The notes: generated by a model not told the origin, from the letters alone. DNA of 64,000 nt from Clostridiales bacterium (GCA_004554165.1 SFNQ01000003.1:1-64000); one strand, 5' to 3'; counted from the first letter of the stretch, positions 1 through 9,131 are shown. A program made the numbers and translations.

Positions 1-73
1 GGGTGCGGGCGTTATTGATATACGGAACGAGTCTGTCGATCGGGACAAGTTTCATTTCAGTGGTGGTTCTCAT
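1..73 (-). CDS. ParB-domain DNA methyltransferase, N-terminal fragment
   Basis: Only the first 24 codons lie in the window; the gene runs off the left edge. The peptide begins MRTTTEMKLVPIDRLVPY and continues INNART. This matches the opening of phage-type DNA methyltransferases that carry an N-terminal ParB-like domain, whose first strand reads like 'VPIDxLxPYxxNART'. Its ATG overlaps the stop codon of the SAM synthetase gene by four bases (ATGA), so the two are translationally coupled. A methyltransferase directly after a SAM synthetase makes sense, since one supplies the methyl donor of the other. The methyltransferase domain itself is not visible, so the assignment rests on the start and on the neighbours. 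Confidence 0.6.
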   Translation of the reverse strand, partial: MRTTTEMKLVPIDRLVPYINNART

Positions 74-855
74 CGTACAAGACCCCATTCCGCAAACTTT
101 TCAAATCCGCCAATCGTCTGAATGTACGCCCGGGCTGTCTCCACTATCTCGGAGTATGAAAGCCCATCAATCGTATCGTCGCCGATGGCACAGCAGAGTT
201 CCACAGGCTTTCCAGTACGCTGCGCTTTCAGCCACGCATAGATGTTCACGGACACATCCGCTTTGCTGAGGTCCTTGCCATGCAAACCACCGCCGGTCAC
301 GGAGTCAGCCATATCGCTTCCGAGCTTCCGGTTCGTCGCGCCGGAGTCCACTTCCGTACCGCCGGTCCAGTCTCCGAGCGGGTTCACCAGCGCTTCGGGG
401 AACATGCCCTCGATCAGGTCAGTTTCCACGTTGCTCTGGCAGATAATGAACTTATCCTTGTCCAGAATGAACTTCCCGTCAAACGGGTATAGGTCATACA
501 GCAGGAACGCGATCTCTGTCAGATCCTCCTGTTCATCCGTGACTGGGACACCTTTAAAGATACCATTGTCGCCGCAGCGGATGCCGTTCTTCTGGTTCTG
601 AGCCAGATGCCCGTCCTGCGGCACCTCCTTATAGTCGACCTCGACGGAACCAGCGGTCCTTGAAACGATCCCGGAAACCTCAGTCTCCGAAAGATGCACG
701 GATGTTTCCGCTATGATATGACAAACGCCGTGACCGATCAGGACCTCGACAGCAATTCTCGGGTTTTCCTCTTTCCGATACGCCAAATCGACAAGCGCAC
801 CGGCGATCCGGTCTGCGATCTTGTCGGGATGCGACGGGTTAACTTTTTCAAACAT
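70..855 (-). CDS. metK: short phage-type S-adenosylmethionine synthetase
   Basis: Methionine adenosyltransferase makes SAM from methionine and ATP. The product is 261 residues, against about 380-400 for cellular MetK, but the family landmarks are present in order: SHPDK at residues 8-12 (ATP/methionine site), GDNG at 95-98 in place of the usual GDQG flexible loop, GGTEVDSG at 165-172, and HGKD at 192-195 near the end of the third repeat. The shortening is therefore compaction rather than truncation. It sits between the terminase small subunit gene and a DNA methyltransferase start, so the likely role is feeding SAM to DNA methylation during infection. The host must carry its own full-length enzyme elsewhere. 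Confidence 0.85.
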   Translation of the reverse strand: MFEKVNPSHPDKIADRIAGALVDLAYRKEENPRIAVEVLIGHGVCHIIAETSVHLSETEVSGIVSRTAGSVEVDYKEVPQDGHLAQNQKNGIRCGDNGIFKGVPVTDEQEDLTEIAFLLYDLYPFDGKFILDKDKFIICQSNVETDLIEGMFPEALVNPLGDWTGGTEVDSGATNRKLGSDMADSVTGGGLHGKDLSKADVSVNIYAWLKAQRTGKPVELCCAIGDDTIDGLSYSEIVETARAYIQTIGGFEKFAEWGLVR

Positions 856-856
856 T

Positions 857-1429
857 TCAGTTTCCTTTCCGAGCGGAGAGCAGCCGCTCCATCAAATCAT
901 CCTGTGGATTCCTGCCGCCGTACTCCACGGCACAGTTTTCTTTCACAATCTGGTAGATCTGGTACCAGACCTGATTGACCTGCTTCATGTAGGTCTGGCT
1001 CATAGCCACATACGGTGAGGCGATGGCGTTCCCGGTGGTGGGGTGCTTGGCAAGGAACCCGAACTCGGAGATCGCTTCCTCGCACTGAATCCATCGGGAA
1101 ACAGACATGGCGTACTGCTCGATCAGCTGGTTGTTTACTAACGTTTCACAGCCGCGAGCCTTGAGCCAGTTCCAAGTATCCCGGTACACCGCCTCAGCAC
1201 ACAGGTCTTTGCCGTTCTTCTGGGACGCCTTCAGGTACTCTTTGACCGGCGGGACATCCGCTCCTTCAATCTCGGTCGGTTCCGGGAGCACCATCGCGCC
1301 ATCGAGCCTGCCGTCCGCGATCTTGTCGGCCAGCGCCTTGCTTTTACGGCCTGCACCGACGCGCTGACCGCCGCGCATGGTTCCGTCTTTTGCCACACAT
1401 TTCACCTCGCTTTGTGCATCCGGGGTCAA
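857..1429 (-). CDS. phage terminase small subunit, P27 family
   Basis: The terminase small subunit recognises phage DNA and loads the large subunit for packaging. The 190-residue product has the basic N-terminal stretch GGQRVGAGRKSKALADKI typical of P27-family small terminases, followed by a helical region with W-rich segments and the motif LVNNQLIEQYAMSVSRW. The first methionine gives 190 residues; an internal Met at residue 18 (MRGGQRVGAG) would match many homologues and cannot be excluded. The gene ends one base before metK begins. No large terminase is in the window; it should lie to the left. Confidence 0.85.
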   Translation of the reverse strand: MTPDAQSEVKCVAKDGTMRGGQRVGAGRKSKALADKIADGRLDGAMVLPEPTEIEGADVPPVKEYLKASQKNGKDLCAEAVYRDTWNWLKARGCETLVNNQLIEQYAMSVSRWIQCEEAISEFGFLAKHPTTGNAIASPYVAMSQTYMKQVNQVWYQIYQIVKENCAVEYGGRNPQDDLMERLLSARKGN

Positions 1430-1516
1430 TACCCCGTTTGATTTCTGATTTTTGCGTTCGTGACCCCACGCCGCTGTCCGTGCACGGGGTCGTAGAGATT
1501 TAGACCGCCCTACGGG

Positions 1517-1864
1517 TCACCGATCTCCAAGCGAGTGGTGGATTTTTTTGTGACAGGATTGGCAGAGACTCATCAGGTTGCTCCGCGCATGCGTGCCTCC
1601 TTGTGAAATCGGTAAAATATGGTGGACCTCCCCCATGGGGGTCAGTCGTCCTTCCTTCAGGCACATCTCACACAGCGGGTGCGCCGCCGCGTAACTGTCC
1701 CGGATACGCTTCCAAGCTCTGCCGTATTTCTTGTTGATGTCAGGGCTGCGCTCGTACCGGTTGTACTGATCACGGTTCAGCTTCTCGTGTTCCGGGCAGA
1801 ACCGCTTGCTGGTCAAATGTGGGCAGCCGGGATAGGCACAGGGTTTCTTTGGACTTCTTGGCAC
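1517..1864 (-). CDS. HNH endonuclease, phage packaging-associated
   Basis: The 115-residue protein carries an N-terminal zinc-binding CxxxxC...C..H segment (CAYPGCPHL, FCPEH), a second CEMC pair, the HNH core VHHILPISQGG and the closing CQSCHKKIHH. HNH proteins of this kind sit beside the terminase genes of many tailed phages and help cleave packaged concatemers. I chose the GTG start at 1864 because GAGGTGAGG lies just upstream and the peptide then begins PRSPKKPC, as in relatives. A longer reading to an ATG at 1927 is open but has no good ribosome site. Function is by family; no partner is shown directly. Confidence 0.88.
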   Translation of the reverse strand: MPRSPKKPCAYPGCPHLTSKRFCPEHEKLNRDQYNRYERSPDINKKYGRAWKRIRDSYAAAHPLCEMCLKEGRLTPMGEVHHILPISQGGTHARSNLMSLCQSCHKKIHHSLGDR

Positions 1865-1981
1865 ATCCTCACCTCGCTTTGGGCATACAAAAAGCCCTGC
1901 AGGGAATCCCCACAAGGCTCGGTCCATTCTTTTTTCGCAAGGATAGCATACTATAGAAGGCTACATGACATATAGTGACAT

Positions 1982-2398
1982 TTACTGCTGTGTTTGCGGA
2001 ACGCTCACTTTCAGAAGCGCTTCGTCATGGAGCCGGTACACGTGCCGCACGTTATAGCCCATGTCAACGGCTATCTGCTCCCAGCTTTTGAAACACAGGT
2101 ATCGTAGCTCCAGCAGTGTCTGGCACTCGTAGTTGTCCACGGCCTTGATGACCGTCATGATCTCCTTCTTCAGATCCACCAGCCGGTCAATGTCCTGCTG
2201 GAGCTCTGCTTCCAGATTCACGATCTTGATCACCGCATCCGCCATGACAGAGCTGCCTTGATTAGGGCTCTTGGGCATGCCGGTGAGAAAGGGCGTGCAT
2301 TTGGTGGCCAGTTCCCGGAGCGACTGGATCTGCTCCAGTTTGGAATTGATCCGCTGGTTCAGCCGGAGCGATTGCGAGAGGTACGTCCTTGCCGTCAT
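1982..2398 (-). CDS. DUF1492-like phage regulator
   Basis: A 138-residue helical protein with a long central coiled segment (about residues 55-95, ending LVDLKKEIMTVIKAVD) and a C-terminal helix-turn-helix that resembles sigma region 4 (SWEQIAVDMGYNVRHVYRLH). This layout is that of DUF1492/ArpU-like proteins, which lie just upstream of terminase genes in Firmicutes prophages and are thought to switch on late genes. Its ATG overlaps the preceding gene's stop (ATGA). The regulatory role is inferred from family and position. Confidence 0.72.
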   Translation of the reverse strand: MTARTYLSQSLRLNQRINSKLEQIQSLRELATKCTPFLTGMPKSPNQGSSVMADAVIKIVNLEAELQQDIDRLVDLKKEIMTVIKAVDNYECQTLLELRYLCFKSWEQIAVDMGYNVRHVYRLHDEALLKVSVPQTQQ

Positions 2399-2625
2399 AC
2401 CGCCACCTCGCTTTGTACTCTGCGGCGGATTTCACGGATCAGGTATTCACCGTCGAGGTCCGTCAGCGCATCGTACCAGTCGGACCGGAAGAACCGCTCG
2501 ATCTCGCACACGTTCTGCTGATACTTCGGGTTTCCGGGATGCTTCAAGTGGTACGCGAGTGCGGTTCTGTAGTCCTTTGCGGCCTGTTCAATGATTGCGT
2601 TTGCAAGTTCCTGATAGGGGGTCAT
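2395..2625 (-). CDS. small conserved phage protein, unknown function
   Basis: The 76-residue acidic/basic helical protein begins MTPYQELANAIIEQAAKDYR and has no motif I can tie to a function. It is preceded by CGGAGGTAAGAAT, a good ribosome site, and overlaps the DUF1492-like gene by four bases, so it is a genuine member of the leftward operon. Small proteins in this position between the SNF2 helicase and the late regulator are common in related prophages. I see no Cys cluster, membrane segment or nuclease motif. Confidence 0.7.
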   Translation of the reverse strand: MTPYQELANAIIEQAAKDYRTALAYHLKHPGNPKYQQNVCEIERFFRSDWYDALTDLDGEYLIREIRRRVQSEVAV

Positions 2626-2646
2626 ATTCTTACCTCCGAAGTTTGA

Positions 2647-4038
2647 TCACTCGGATTGGCAAGGATTGTCGTTGTTTGTCGTAAGATTGGCTTTGACTGC
2701 AGCGATTAGTGCCGCTTGCGTTTTGTCCTTTGCTTTCAGTGCCCGGAGGATCTGTTCGTCTATGGTCCCGTCGGTCACGATGTGCTGTACAACCACCGTT
2801 TCCGAAGTCTGTCCCTGTCGCCAGAGCCTCGCGATCGTCTGGGCATAGAGTTCCAGCGACCATGTGAGCCCGAACCAGACAATGGTGCTGCCGCCGGTCT
2901 GTAGGTTGAGCCCGTGTCCGGCAGAGGCCGGGTGGATCAGCGCTACCGGAATTTCGCCGTTGTTCCATCTACGGATGCTGTCGGCCTTATCCAGTTTGGA
3001 GAACGGGATATGCCGCTCATGCAGCCGTTTTGCGATCCGCTCAAGGTCGTGCTGGTACCAGTACGCCACCAGCAGCGGTTTCCCGTTCGCAGACTCGATG
3101 ATGTCCTCCAGCGCATCCAGCTTCCGGTCATGAATCGGAACGACGCTGCCGGTGTCGTCATAGATCGCGCCGTTGGCAAGCTGACTGAGTTTCCCGGAAA
3201 GGGCAGCAGCGTTGGCGGCGGTGATCTCGCCATCAGGAAGGTCCAGAACGAACTGTTTCTTCATCTCGTCGTAGGTTTCACGCTCGTCGGGACTGAGATA
3301 GACCTTGTACGCATTGGAGATGAGTTCCGGCATCTTCAGATGGTCGGTTGACTTCATGGAGATCGTGATATCCGAGATCTGCTGGTAGATCGCTGCCTCG
3401 GCACCGGGCTTCGGGCGATAGCTGTACACGATCTGTCCGTTCATAGCGTCCGGTACGAAATACTCCTGCCGGTACCCGGTAATGAACCTGCCGAGGCGCT
3501 TGCCCATATCGATTACCTTGAACTCAGCCCACAGGTCCATGAGTCCGTTGCTGGCCGGGGTGCCGGTGAGCCCGACGATGCGCTTGATCCGGGGCCGGAC
3601 CTGCATCAGTGCTTTGAAGCGCTTGGACTGGTGGTTCTTGAACGAAGAGAGCTCGTCTACCACGACCATGTCGTAGTCGAACGGGAGCTTGCTTTTCTCG
3701 ATCAGCCACTGTACATTCTCTCGGTTGATGAGGTAGATATCCGCCTTCCGCATCAGAGCAGCTTTCCGTTCGGACGCGGTTCCAACGGCAACAGAGTAGG
3801 TCAGATGGTGCAGCTCGTCCCACTTGATAAGCTCGGCGCTCCATGTATCCCGGGCGACCCGAAGCGGAGCGATGACCAAGACCTTGTGCACCTCAAAGCT
3901 GTCGAATAGCAGGTCCGCGATGGCCGTTAGCGTGATGCTCGTTTTCCCAAGACCCATGTCCAGCAGGACAGCGGAACAGGGATGCTCCTCGATGTACCGG
4001 GTCGCGTAGCGCTGGTACTCATGTGGTTCGTATCTCAT
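2647..4038 (-). CDS. SNF2-type DEAD-box helicase/translocase
   Basis: A 463-residue phage version of the SNF2 ATPases. Motif I is LLDMGLGKT (residues 25-33), motif II is VVDELSS (about 125), motif III is GLTGTPASNG (about 157), and motif VI lies in IARLWRQGQTS near residue 405 with the family's TDGTIDEQ segment just after. These two-RecA-lobe enzymes translocate on double-stranded DNA and in phages are paired with a VRR-NUC protein, as here. The start overlaps the end of the VRR-NUC gene by 20 bases, implying coupled translation. Likely role: DNA replication or recombination remodelling in the phage replication module. Confidence 0.88.
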   Translation of the reverse strand: MRYEPHEYQRYATRYIEEHPCSAVLLDMGLGKTSITLTAIADLLFDSFEVHKVLVIAPLRVARDTWSAELIKWDELHHLTYSVAVGTASERKAALMRKADIYLINRENVQWLIEKSKLPFDYDMVVVDELSSFKNHQSKRFKALMQVRPRIKRIVGLTGTPASNGLMDLWAEFKVIDMGKRLGRFITGYRQEYFVPDAMNGQIVYSYRPKPGAEAAIYQQISDITISMKSTDHLKMPELISNAYKVYLSPDERETYDEMKKQFVLDLPDGEITAANAAALSGKLSQLANGAIYDDTGSVVPIHDRKLDALEDIIESANGKPLLVAYWYQHDLERIAKRLHERHIPFSKLDKADSIRRWNNGEIPVALIHPASAGHGLNLQTGGSTIVWFGLTWSLELYAQTIARLWRQGQTSETVVVQHIVTDGTIDEQILRALKAKDKTQAALIAAVKANLTTNNDNPCQSE

Positions 4039-4300
4039 GCACTATCCCTCCAATCTGCTCCGGATCATCAAGGACGTACACCTTGAATCCCAGATTCCGA
4101 AGCATCTCGTGTCGCCTTACCTGCAAAGGCCTCGGTTCCTTGCCGGGTGCCTTGACTTCCACAAACCCGATCCTGCCTTCCGGCATAAGGACCAGACGAT
4201 CCGGCATGCCGTCGAATCCGGGACAGGTGAGCTTTGGCGCGATGCCGCCAGCACTTTTTACTGCTTTGACCAGTTTTTGTTCTATATTTTTCTCTCGCAT
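4019..4300 (-). CDS. VRR-NUC domain nuclease
   Basis: About 93 residues, essentially one VRR-NUC domain of the PD-(D/E)xK fold. Core residues are visible: GMPDRLVLMPEGRIGFVEVK supplies the D...ExK triad, and GKEPRPLQ with its Q follows. Phage VRR-NUC proteins are single-domain Holliday-junction-type nucleases and are nearly always next to an SNF2 helicase, as here. The start is uncertain: an ATG at 4312 gives four more residues and neither has a strong ribosome site. It is separated from the primase gene by a 120-base structured gap. Confidence 0.85.
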   Translation of the reverse strand: MREKNIEQKLVKAVKSAGGIAPKLTCPGFDGMPDRLVLMPEGRIGFVEVKAPGKEPRPLQVRRHEMLRNLGFKVYVLDDPEQIGGIVHEIRTT

Positions 4301-4331
4301 ATGTTTTACCATCCGGAATTAAAGTGGGGGT

Positions 4332-4424
4332 GTGGAGGTCGTGAGCCTCATTTCCGAAACTTTTCTTATAGGCTGTTTTTTAGGTCTATAGAATAGTTTT
4401 GGAAAACAGTTACACGACCTCCAC
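4332..4424. repeat. 12-bp inverted repeat in the primase/VRR-NUC gap
   Basis: GTGGAGGTCGTG at 4332-4343 is perfectly repeated in inverted form as CACGACCTCCAC at 4413-4424. The 69 bases between are AT-rich (about 60 percent or more A+T), unlike the flanking genes. The right arm runs into a second palindrome, CCACTATAGTGG. This is the only sizeable non-coding gap in the replication genes and lies directly after the primase-helicase gene. It could be a regulatory RNA structure or part of a replication origin; the sequence alone does not decide. Confidence 0.6.
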
Positions 4425-4433
4425 TATAGTGGG

Positions 4434-6695
4434 TTACTGCATGAAATCCGACTTCAGCTGCAGGCCGATCATGATATTGGCCTTGCTGGTCCTGCGCCGA
4501 TCGAAGCCACGGACCGTTTCCAGAGCCGTATAGAAATCAGAAGTGCTGCGAATATACTCGCCCACCTGCATGCAATAGCTGCGGTATGCGTTGTAGACAT
4601 CACCGGACTTAGCAGAGAACGACGGATCGATCTCACAGCAGTCATCAAGAAAATGCGTGAGCCAGTCGTTGTTCTCCTTATATTTCCGAATCGCCTCATC
4701 CACGACGGCGGGCTTTCTGATATCGAATTTCTTTCCAATCACACGCTTGGCTCCGGTCATGACCCACTTGAGGATCGCGCCGCCAGCCTTCTCGTACAGG
4801 TAATCAGCATAGTTCTTGATATCCGATGCGCCTTCGATCTTGGCGTTGAACGGGATCACGATCAGCCTGCGCCACGTCCCGTCATCCAGCGCACCGACCT
4901 TCGGCAGGTGGTTCGTGTACAGCACGAGGGTGTGGCTCGGTACAAAGCTGAACGGGTCCTTGTACTTCTTCTCCGCGTAGATCTCGTCGGTGGAGCAGAG
5001 CTGCTTTACATTCGAGGTGTTGAGTCGCATGCCTTCCTCGAGCTCGGCAGCGATGATGAGTCGCTTGCCCTTGACCTCGGCCAGTTCCGGCTTCACGTTC
5101 CGTTTGCAGCCGACCGTCAGGGTATCGGCGGACATGTTCCCGCTGTACGTTCCGAGCACCCGGGAGAGCGTGTTCCAGAAGGTCGACTTTCCGTTCCGAC
5201 CTTCGCCGTATGCGATGATGAGCCCCTCGATACAGACCTTGCCGATGGCGGAGAGCCCGGCGATATCCTGCACGTAGCGGATGAGGTCCTTGTCACCGCA
5301 GAAGAAGGTGGAAAGCGCATCCTCCCAGATCTCCATGCCTTCATCCGATGGATCGACGGTGGTCTGCTTCGTGATCAGGTCCGCCGCGTTATGGTCCTGC
5401 GCCGAGGAGAGCCCGACGCGGAGATCGTATGTGGCAGACGGTGTGTTCAGCAGATACTCATCTGCATCCAGCGCCTTCTGATCGATCTCGACCATTGGAT
5501 GCGTTTCTTTCATGGCGGCAGCGATGTACTTCGAGTCCCTGCGCTTGATGGCAAAGTTCCGGTACGTGGTCGCGTTCTCATACTTCTGGAAGGACCGTGC
5601 CTGTTCCGGATTGAACACCGCCGCTGCTTTCTTCGGACCCATAGAAGCCAGCAGCTCCCATGCGCCGTTCTTCATGAGCTCGTCGGTCGCCTTCTTGATC
5701 TCGTTATCGGCCTCGTCCAGCTGCCGGGTCGTGAGTTCCTGTGCGATGGCCTGCGCCTTGGGCTTGGACTCTTCCCAGAACCGACCGTTGTAGACAAGGA
5801 AGTCCGTCGAAGGCGAGTAGCGTAGCCGTTCCTCGTATTCCCTTGACAGCACGGTAGCCTGTCCGACGTCGGAGTAGTCGGTAGGCTTCAGCTGCAGGTC
5901 CTGGTTGTACTGCTCCGGAGGGATGTACCCGTCCTGTGCGGACACCTTTTCATAGAACCGCTGTGCGCTACGCCAGATGGTGTCGAGTTCCGATTGCTCG
6001 AGAGGCGGCTGGCAGCAGGTGGCCACTTCCGCAAAGTGCGTATGCGCTTCCTCCGTGTTTCCGAACCGCTTCAGGATTCGCCCGGCGTAATGAGAGAGGG
6101 TAGCGTTGCGGCTGCCTTCCGGGATCACGATGTCGCCGTAGCTGCCGGAATCCAGATCAGCGTCGAAATCCTCGTCCGCAAGAAACGTGGAGAGCGTCAT
6201 TGGTCCGTCGAAGATCTCGACCTGCGGTTTCTGTGTTCCGAAGAAGAACCGGGCAGCGTCGAGCGCCTTGGTATCGAAGTACGGGAAGATCGTGTTTACC
6301 AGTTTCTTCAGCTCACTGTACTGACCGGCATCCGTGACGCGGGCGATGGCGAAGAACACATGGAACTTCGGCCTTGCTGCTTTGCCCGCTTTCATCTTCA
6401 TGTGGTTCCGACTGTAATGGACCGCAAACGCCACGCCGGGGAACGCGTTTGCAACATCGGACGGATAGACCCATGCTTCCGGATCCTCGCTGTGATCGTT
6501 GTCGCAGTCCACGGGCAGACAATCGGAACCGAGAAAGTTATCGTTGCTGCGGTACCCGTCCTTATACTCGGCGCAGACATAGTCGTGTGCCACGGCACGG
6601 AGCAGGGTATCTTTATCGGTAACCTCAACTTTGTGCATGTATGTGCAGTTAGCAGGGGTTTCCCGACTATCGGAATGGTAGAGCGTGAATTTCAT
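4434..6695 (-). CDS. phage primase-helicase, D5/P4 type
   Basis: A 753-residue replication protein. The N-terminal third resembles an archaeo-eukaryotic primase, with acidic residues in PVDCDNDHSE (61-70) and the basic/His strand KFHVFFAI near 110. The C-terminal half is a superfamily 3 helicase of the D5 class: Walker A GEGRNGKST at about 497-505, Walker B IIAAELEEG about 35 residues later, and motif C LVLYTNHLPKV. Such proteins prime and unwind DNA at phage origins. It follows the DUF4406 gene with a four-base overlap and precedes the 12-bp inverted repeat gap. Length and domain order fit the family; no damage is visible. Confidence 0.9.
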   Translation of the reverse strand: MKFTLYHSDSRETPANCTYMHKVEVTDKDTLLRAVAHDYVCAEYKDGYRSNDNFLGSDCLPVDCDNDHSEDPEAWVYPSDVANAFPGVAFAVHYSRNHMKMKAGKAARPKFHVFFAIARVTDAGQYSELKKLVNTIFPYFDTKALDAARFFFGTQKPQVEIFDGPMTLSTFLADEDFDADLDSGSYGDIVIPEGSRNATLSHYAGRILKRFGNTEEAHTHFAEVATCCQPPLEQSELDTIWRSAQRFYEKVSAQDGYIPPEQYNQDLQLKPTDYSDVGQATVLSREYEERLRYSPSTDFLVYNGRFWEESKPKAQAIAQELTTRQLDEADNEIKKATDELMKNGAWELLASMGPKKAAAVFNPEQARSFQKYENATTYRNFAIKRRDSKYIAAAMKETHPMVEIDQKALDADEYLLNTPSATYDLRVGLSSAQDHNAADLITKQTTVDPSDEGMEIWEDALSTFFCGDKDLIRYVQDIAGLSAIGKVCIEGLIIAYGEGRNGKSTFWNTLSRVLGTYSGNMSADTLTVGCKRNVKPELAEVKGKRLIIAAELEEGMRLNTSNVKQLCSTDEIYAEKKYKDPFSFVPSHTLVLYTNHLPKVGALDDGTWRRLIVIPFNAKIEGASDIKNYADYLYEKAGGAILKWVMTGAKRVIGKKFDIRKPAVVDEAIRKYKENNDWLTHFLDDCCEIDPSFSAKSGDVYNAYRSYCMQVGEYIRSTSDFYTALETVRGFDRRRTSKANIMIGLQLKSDFMQ

Positions 6696-7114
6696 TGGGT
6701 TACCTCCTCACAGGATTCGGTGAAGTAGCGGATGCGATGTCCCTTCCACGTCGCACGCTTGATCTCGGCTTCCATGCCTTCGGAGATCCGGCTTCCAAAC
6801 ACGAACATCTCTGCGCATTTTGAGAGGAGCGCGTTCCCGAAGAACAGGCCCAGCTCACGTTCTTTGGGATCGGAATCGTTCAAGAACTGCGGGAAGAGCA
6901 GGTGCGGCGCGATGGGAATGTATCCGGCTTCCACGGCAAACCGGCAATAGCGCCTCGCGGCAGCGGTGTTAGTTTCAATGTCTCCGGCATACGGACTGCA
7001 GATGTACACGATCGGTCGGAATGCTCGGAGTGCTTTTTCTTCTTTTTCAATGGCACAGAAGGCCCCGAAAGCTGTCGGGTCTGGGTATCCTTCTGCGTTC
7101 TTATAGTCAGCCAT
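6692..7114 (-). CDS. DUF4406-like (nucleoside deoxyribosyltransferase-like) protein
   Basis: The 140-residue product contains VYICSPYAGDIETN near the N terminus, IPIAPHLLFPQFLND in the middle and FGSRISEGMEAEIKRA towards the end. These are the landmarks of DUF4406, a branch of the nucleoside 2-deoxyribosyltransferase-like fold; the SxGMxxEI segment corresponds to the region with the catalytic Glu. Many phages carry one among their replication genes, but the substrate is unknown. I chose the ATG at 7114 because GGAGGTAACCAAT precedes it; the in-frame ATG at 7129 would overlap that ribosome site. Confidence 0.78.
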   Translation of the reverse strand: MADYKNAEGYPDPTAFGAFCAIEKEEKALRAFRPIVYICSPYAGDIETNTAAARRYCRFAVEAGYIPIAPHLLFPQFLNDSDPKERELGLFFGNALLSKCAEMFVFGSRISEGMEAEIKRATWKGHRIRYFTESCEEVTQ

Positions 7115-7128
7115 ATTGGTTACCTCCA

Positions 7129-9070
7129 TTAGTCTTTTTTGTAGAACGGGGTCTCGTACCCGTCGGCGCGGAGCTTCAATCCTTCAGCCCACGGTGGGGT
7201 TCGACCCATCTGCTCACAGACCGCTTCCAGCGACATGCGCGGATCGGCCTCGATGACCAGCTCGTCATGGATGTGCATGGTGATGAAGCAGTGCGAAAGC
7301 GTGCGCATAGCGTAGCAGAGAAGGTCCCGGGCGGTCGCCTGCACAATGTTTTCCACGAGCTTCGGACCATAGGTTTCCAGCCGTTCCCATTTCTTTGTGC
7401 TGCCGATACCCTCGTAGGTGATGCATTCGCTGCCGAACTGGTTTGTCCCGAGCTTAGGTTTGACGTAGGACAGGCGTCTGCCGGAGGGGAGGGTTATAAA
7501 CAACATGCCGCTCTGGTAGCAGAATTGGATGCTGTCCACCTCGCCGTTCATGTGGTACTTGACCGCATTCATAGCCGCCCGGTCGATCTCCCACCAGAAC
7601 TTCACGATGTTCGGGTTCGAGTTACGCCATGCTGTGACCAGCGGCTGAAGCTCGTCTTCCGTCAGTCCCATGTCGAGAGCGCCCATAGCTTTCAGCGCAC
7701 CGATCGAGCCGCCGTATCCGAGCGCGAGTTCTGCGATCTTGCCTTTCTGCCGAAGATGCCTGTTCACGCCATGCTTTTCCACCGGGACCTTAAACATCTG
7801 CGAGGCCGAAGCGCAGTAGATGTCGCCGCCGGACTCGAATACCTCCTGCCGCCAACGCTCCCCGGCAAACCAGGCGAGGACCCGTGCCTCGATCGCAGAG
7901 AAGTCTGCCACGATGAACTTGTACCCGGGCTTTGCTATAAAGGCGGTCCGGATCAGCTGGGATAGCGTGTCCGGGACATCCTCGTAGAGCAGCTCCACAC
8001 CGTCAAAGTCACCGGAGCGTACCAGTGCTCGTGCCTCGGCCAGATCTGACAAATGGTTCTGTGGCAGGTTCTGCATCTGGATAATGCGCCCCGCCCAGCG
8101 CCCGGTCCGGTTCGCACCATAGAACTGGAACATGCCGCGTGCACGCCCGTCCGCACAGACCGCCTTCTCCATAGCCTGATACTTGCGAATCGAGGACTTG
8201 GCAAGCTGCTGCCGGAGCAAGAGAACCGTCTGAAGCTCCGTTGGTGCGGTCTTGAGCAGTTCCATGACTTCCTTCTTTCCAAGAGAGTCGATCGTGAGCC
8301 CGTTGTCCGAGAACCACTGCTTCATCTGTTGGACGGAGTTCGGGTTCTCAAGCGCGGTCAGAGCTTTCATAGCGGTGGTGAGCTCGGAGCGTGAGCGGGA
8401 ATCCATTTCGATCGCCTGTCGGACCAGTTCTCTGTCGATAGCGACGCCCCGGTCGTTGATCTGCTGGTCGAGATGGTATTCCTCCCAGACCGCATCCGGA
8501 ACGGGGAACCGGGCGAGTTTTTCCTGAATGGACATCTCGACCTCGACGTCACGGATGTTGTACCGCTTGAACACGGACCACTTGTCCGGGGCATGCCGAG
8601 GCAGATTCCGGGTCCGGCCACCGTTTACTTTCGTCGGCGCACAGGGCTGGCAGAAGTATCGGATGAGGTCTTTGCCCTCGGTCAGTTTCTGTTTCCCAAG
8701 GCCCAGCACGGTTCCGACACCTTCCAAGGAAAGCGGCAGACCCATATACGCAGACCAGATCATGGTGCATTTCCATGCAGCCGGATCGAGGTAGTTCGCG
8801 ACGCTATCTTCCGGGATGCTGTAGCCGGTATTGTCGAAACCGCCATGATCCCGGAGCCCACTTTGTCACCTTGTCGTCTGTCAGCGCGGAAACGACCTCG
8901 GTGGGGATCGTCTCCCCGGAAGCGAGATCGACCACCTGCACTGGCCCTCCATCGGCGGAGTAGCCGAAGAGAAGGATGTCGAAATCCGGTGCCTCGGTGT
9001 ATTTGTAGACCCCGCACTTTGGCAGTTCCACACTGCTGTATGTTTCAATGTCGATGCTGAGTGTTTTCAT
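7129..9070 (-). pseudogene. family A DNA polymerase, broken by an internal deletion/frameshift
   Basis: The polymerase half is intact: motif A ADFSAIEARVLAWFAGE, motif B with RQKGKIAELALGYGG, and motif C MHIHDELVIEA. The N terminus (MKTLSIDIETYSSVELP, from 9070) carries exonuclease motif I, DIE. The two parts are in different frames. The upstream frame reads KVTKWA and then runs into an unrelated tail that stops at 8804; the downstream frame resumes as RDHGGFDNTGYSIPEDS near 8850. Relatives have an exonuclease II segment (FNANFE-like) at this join, and it is missing, which fits a deletion of about 41 bases. The downstream part has an ATG at 8763 but no ribosome site. As written, full-length enzyme cannot be made. 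Confidence 0.8.
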
Positions 9071-9131
9071 GTAGATACGTCTTTTGCCTGATCGGGTGGC
9101 AGAATCGCTCCCACCACCCGCAGGCCGGTAC

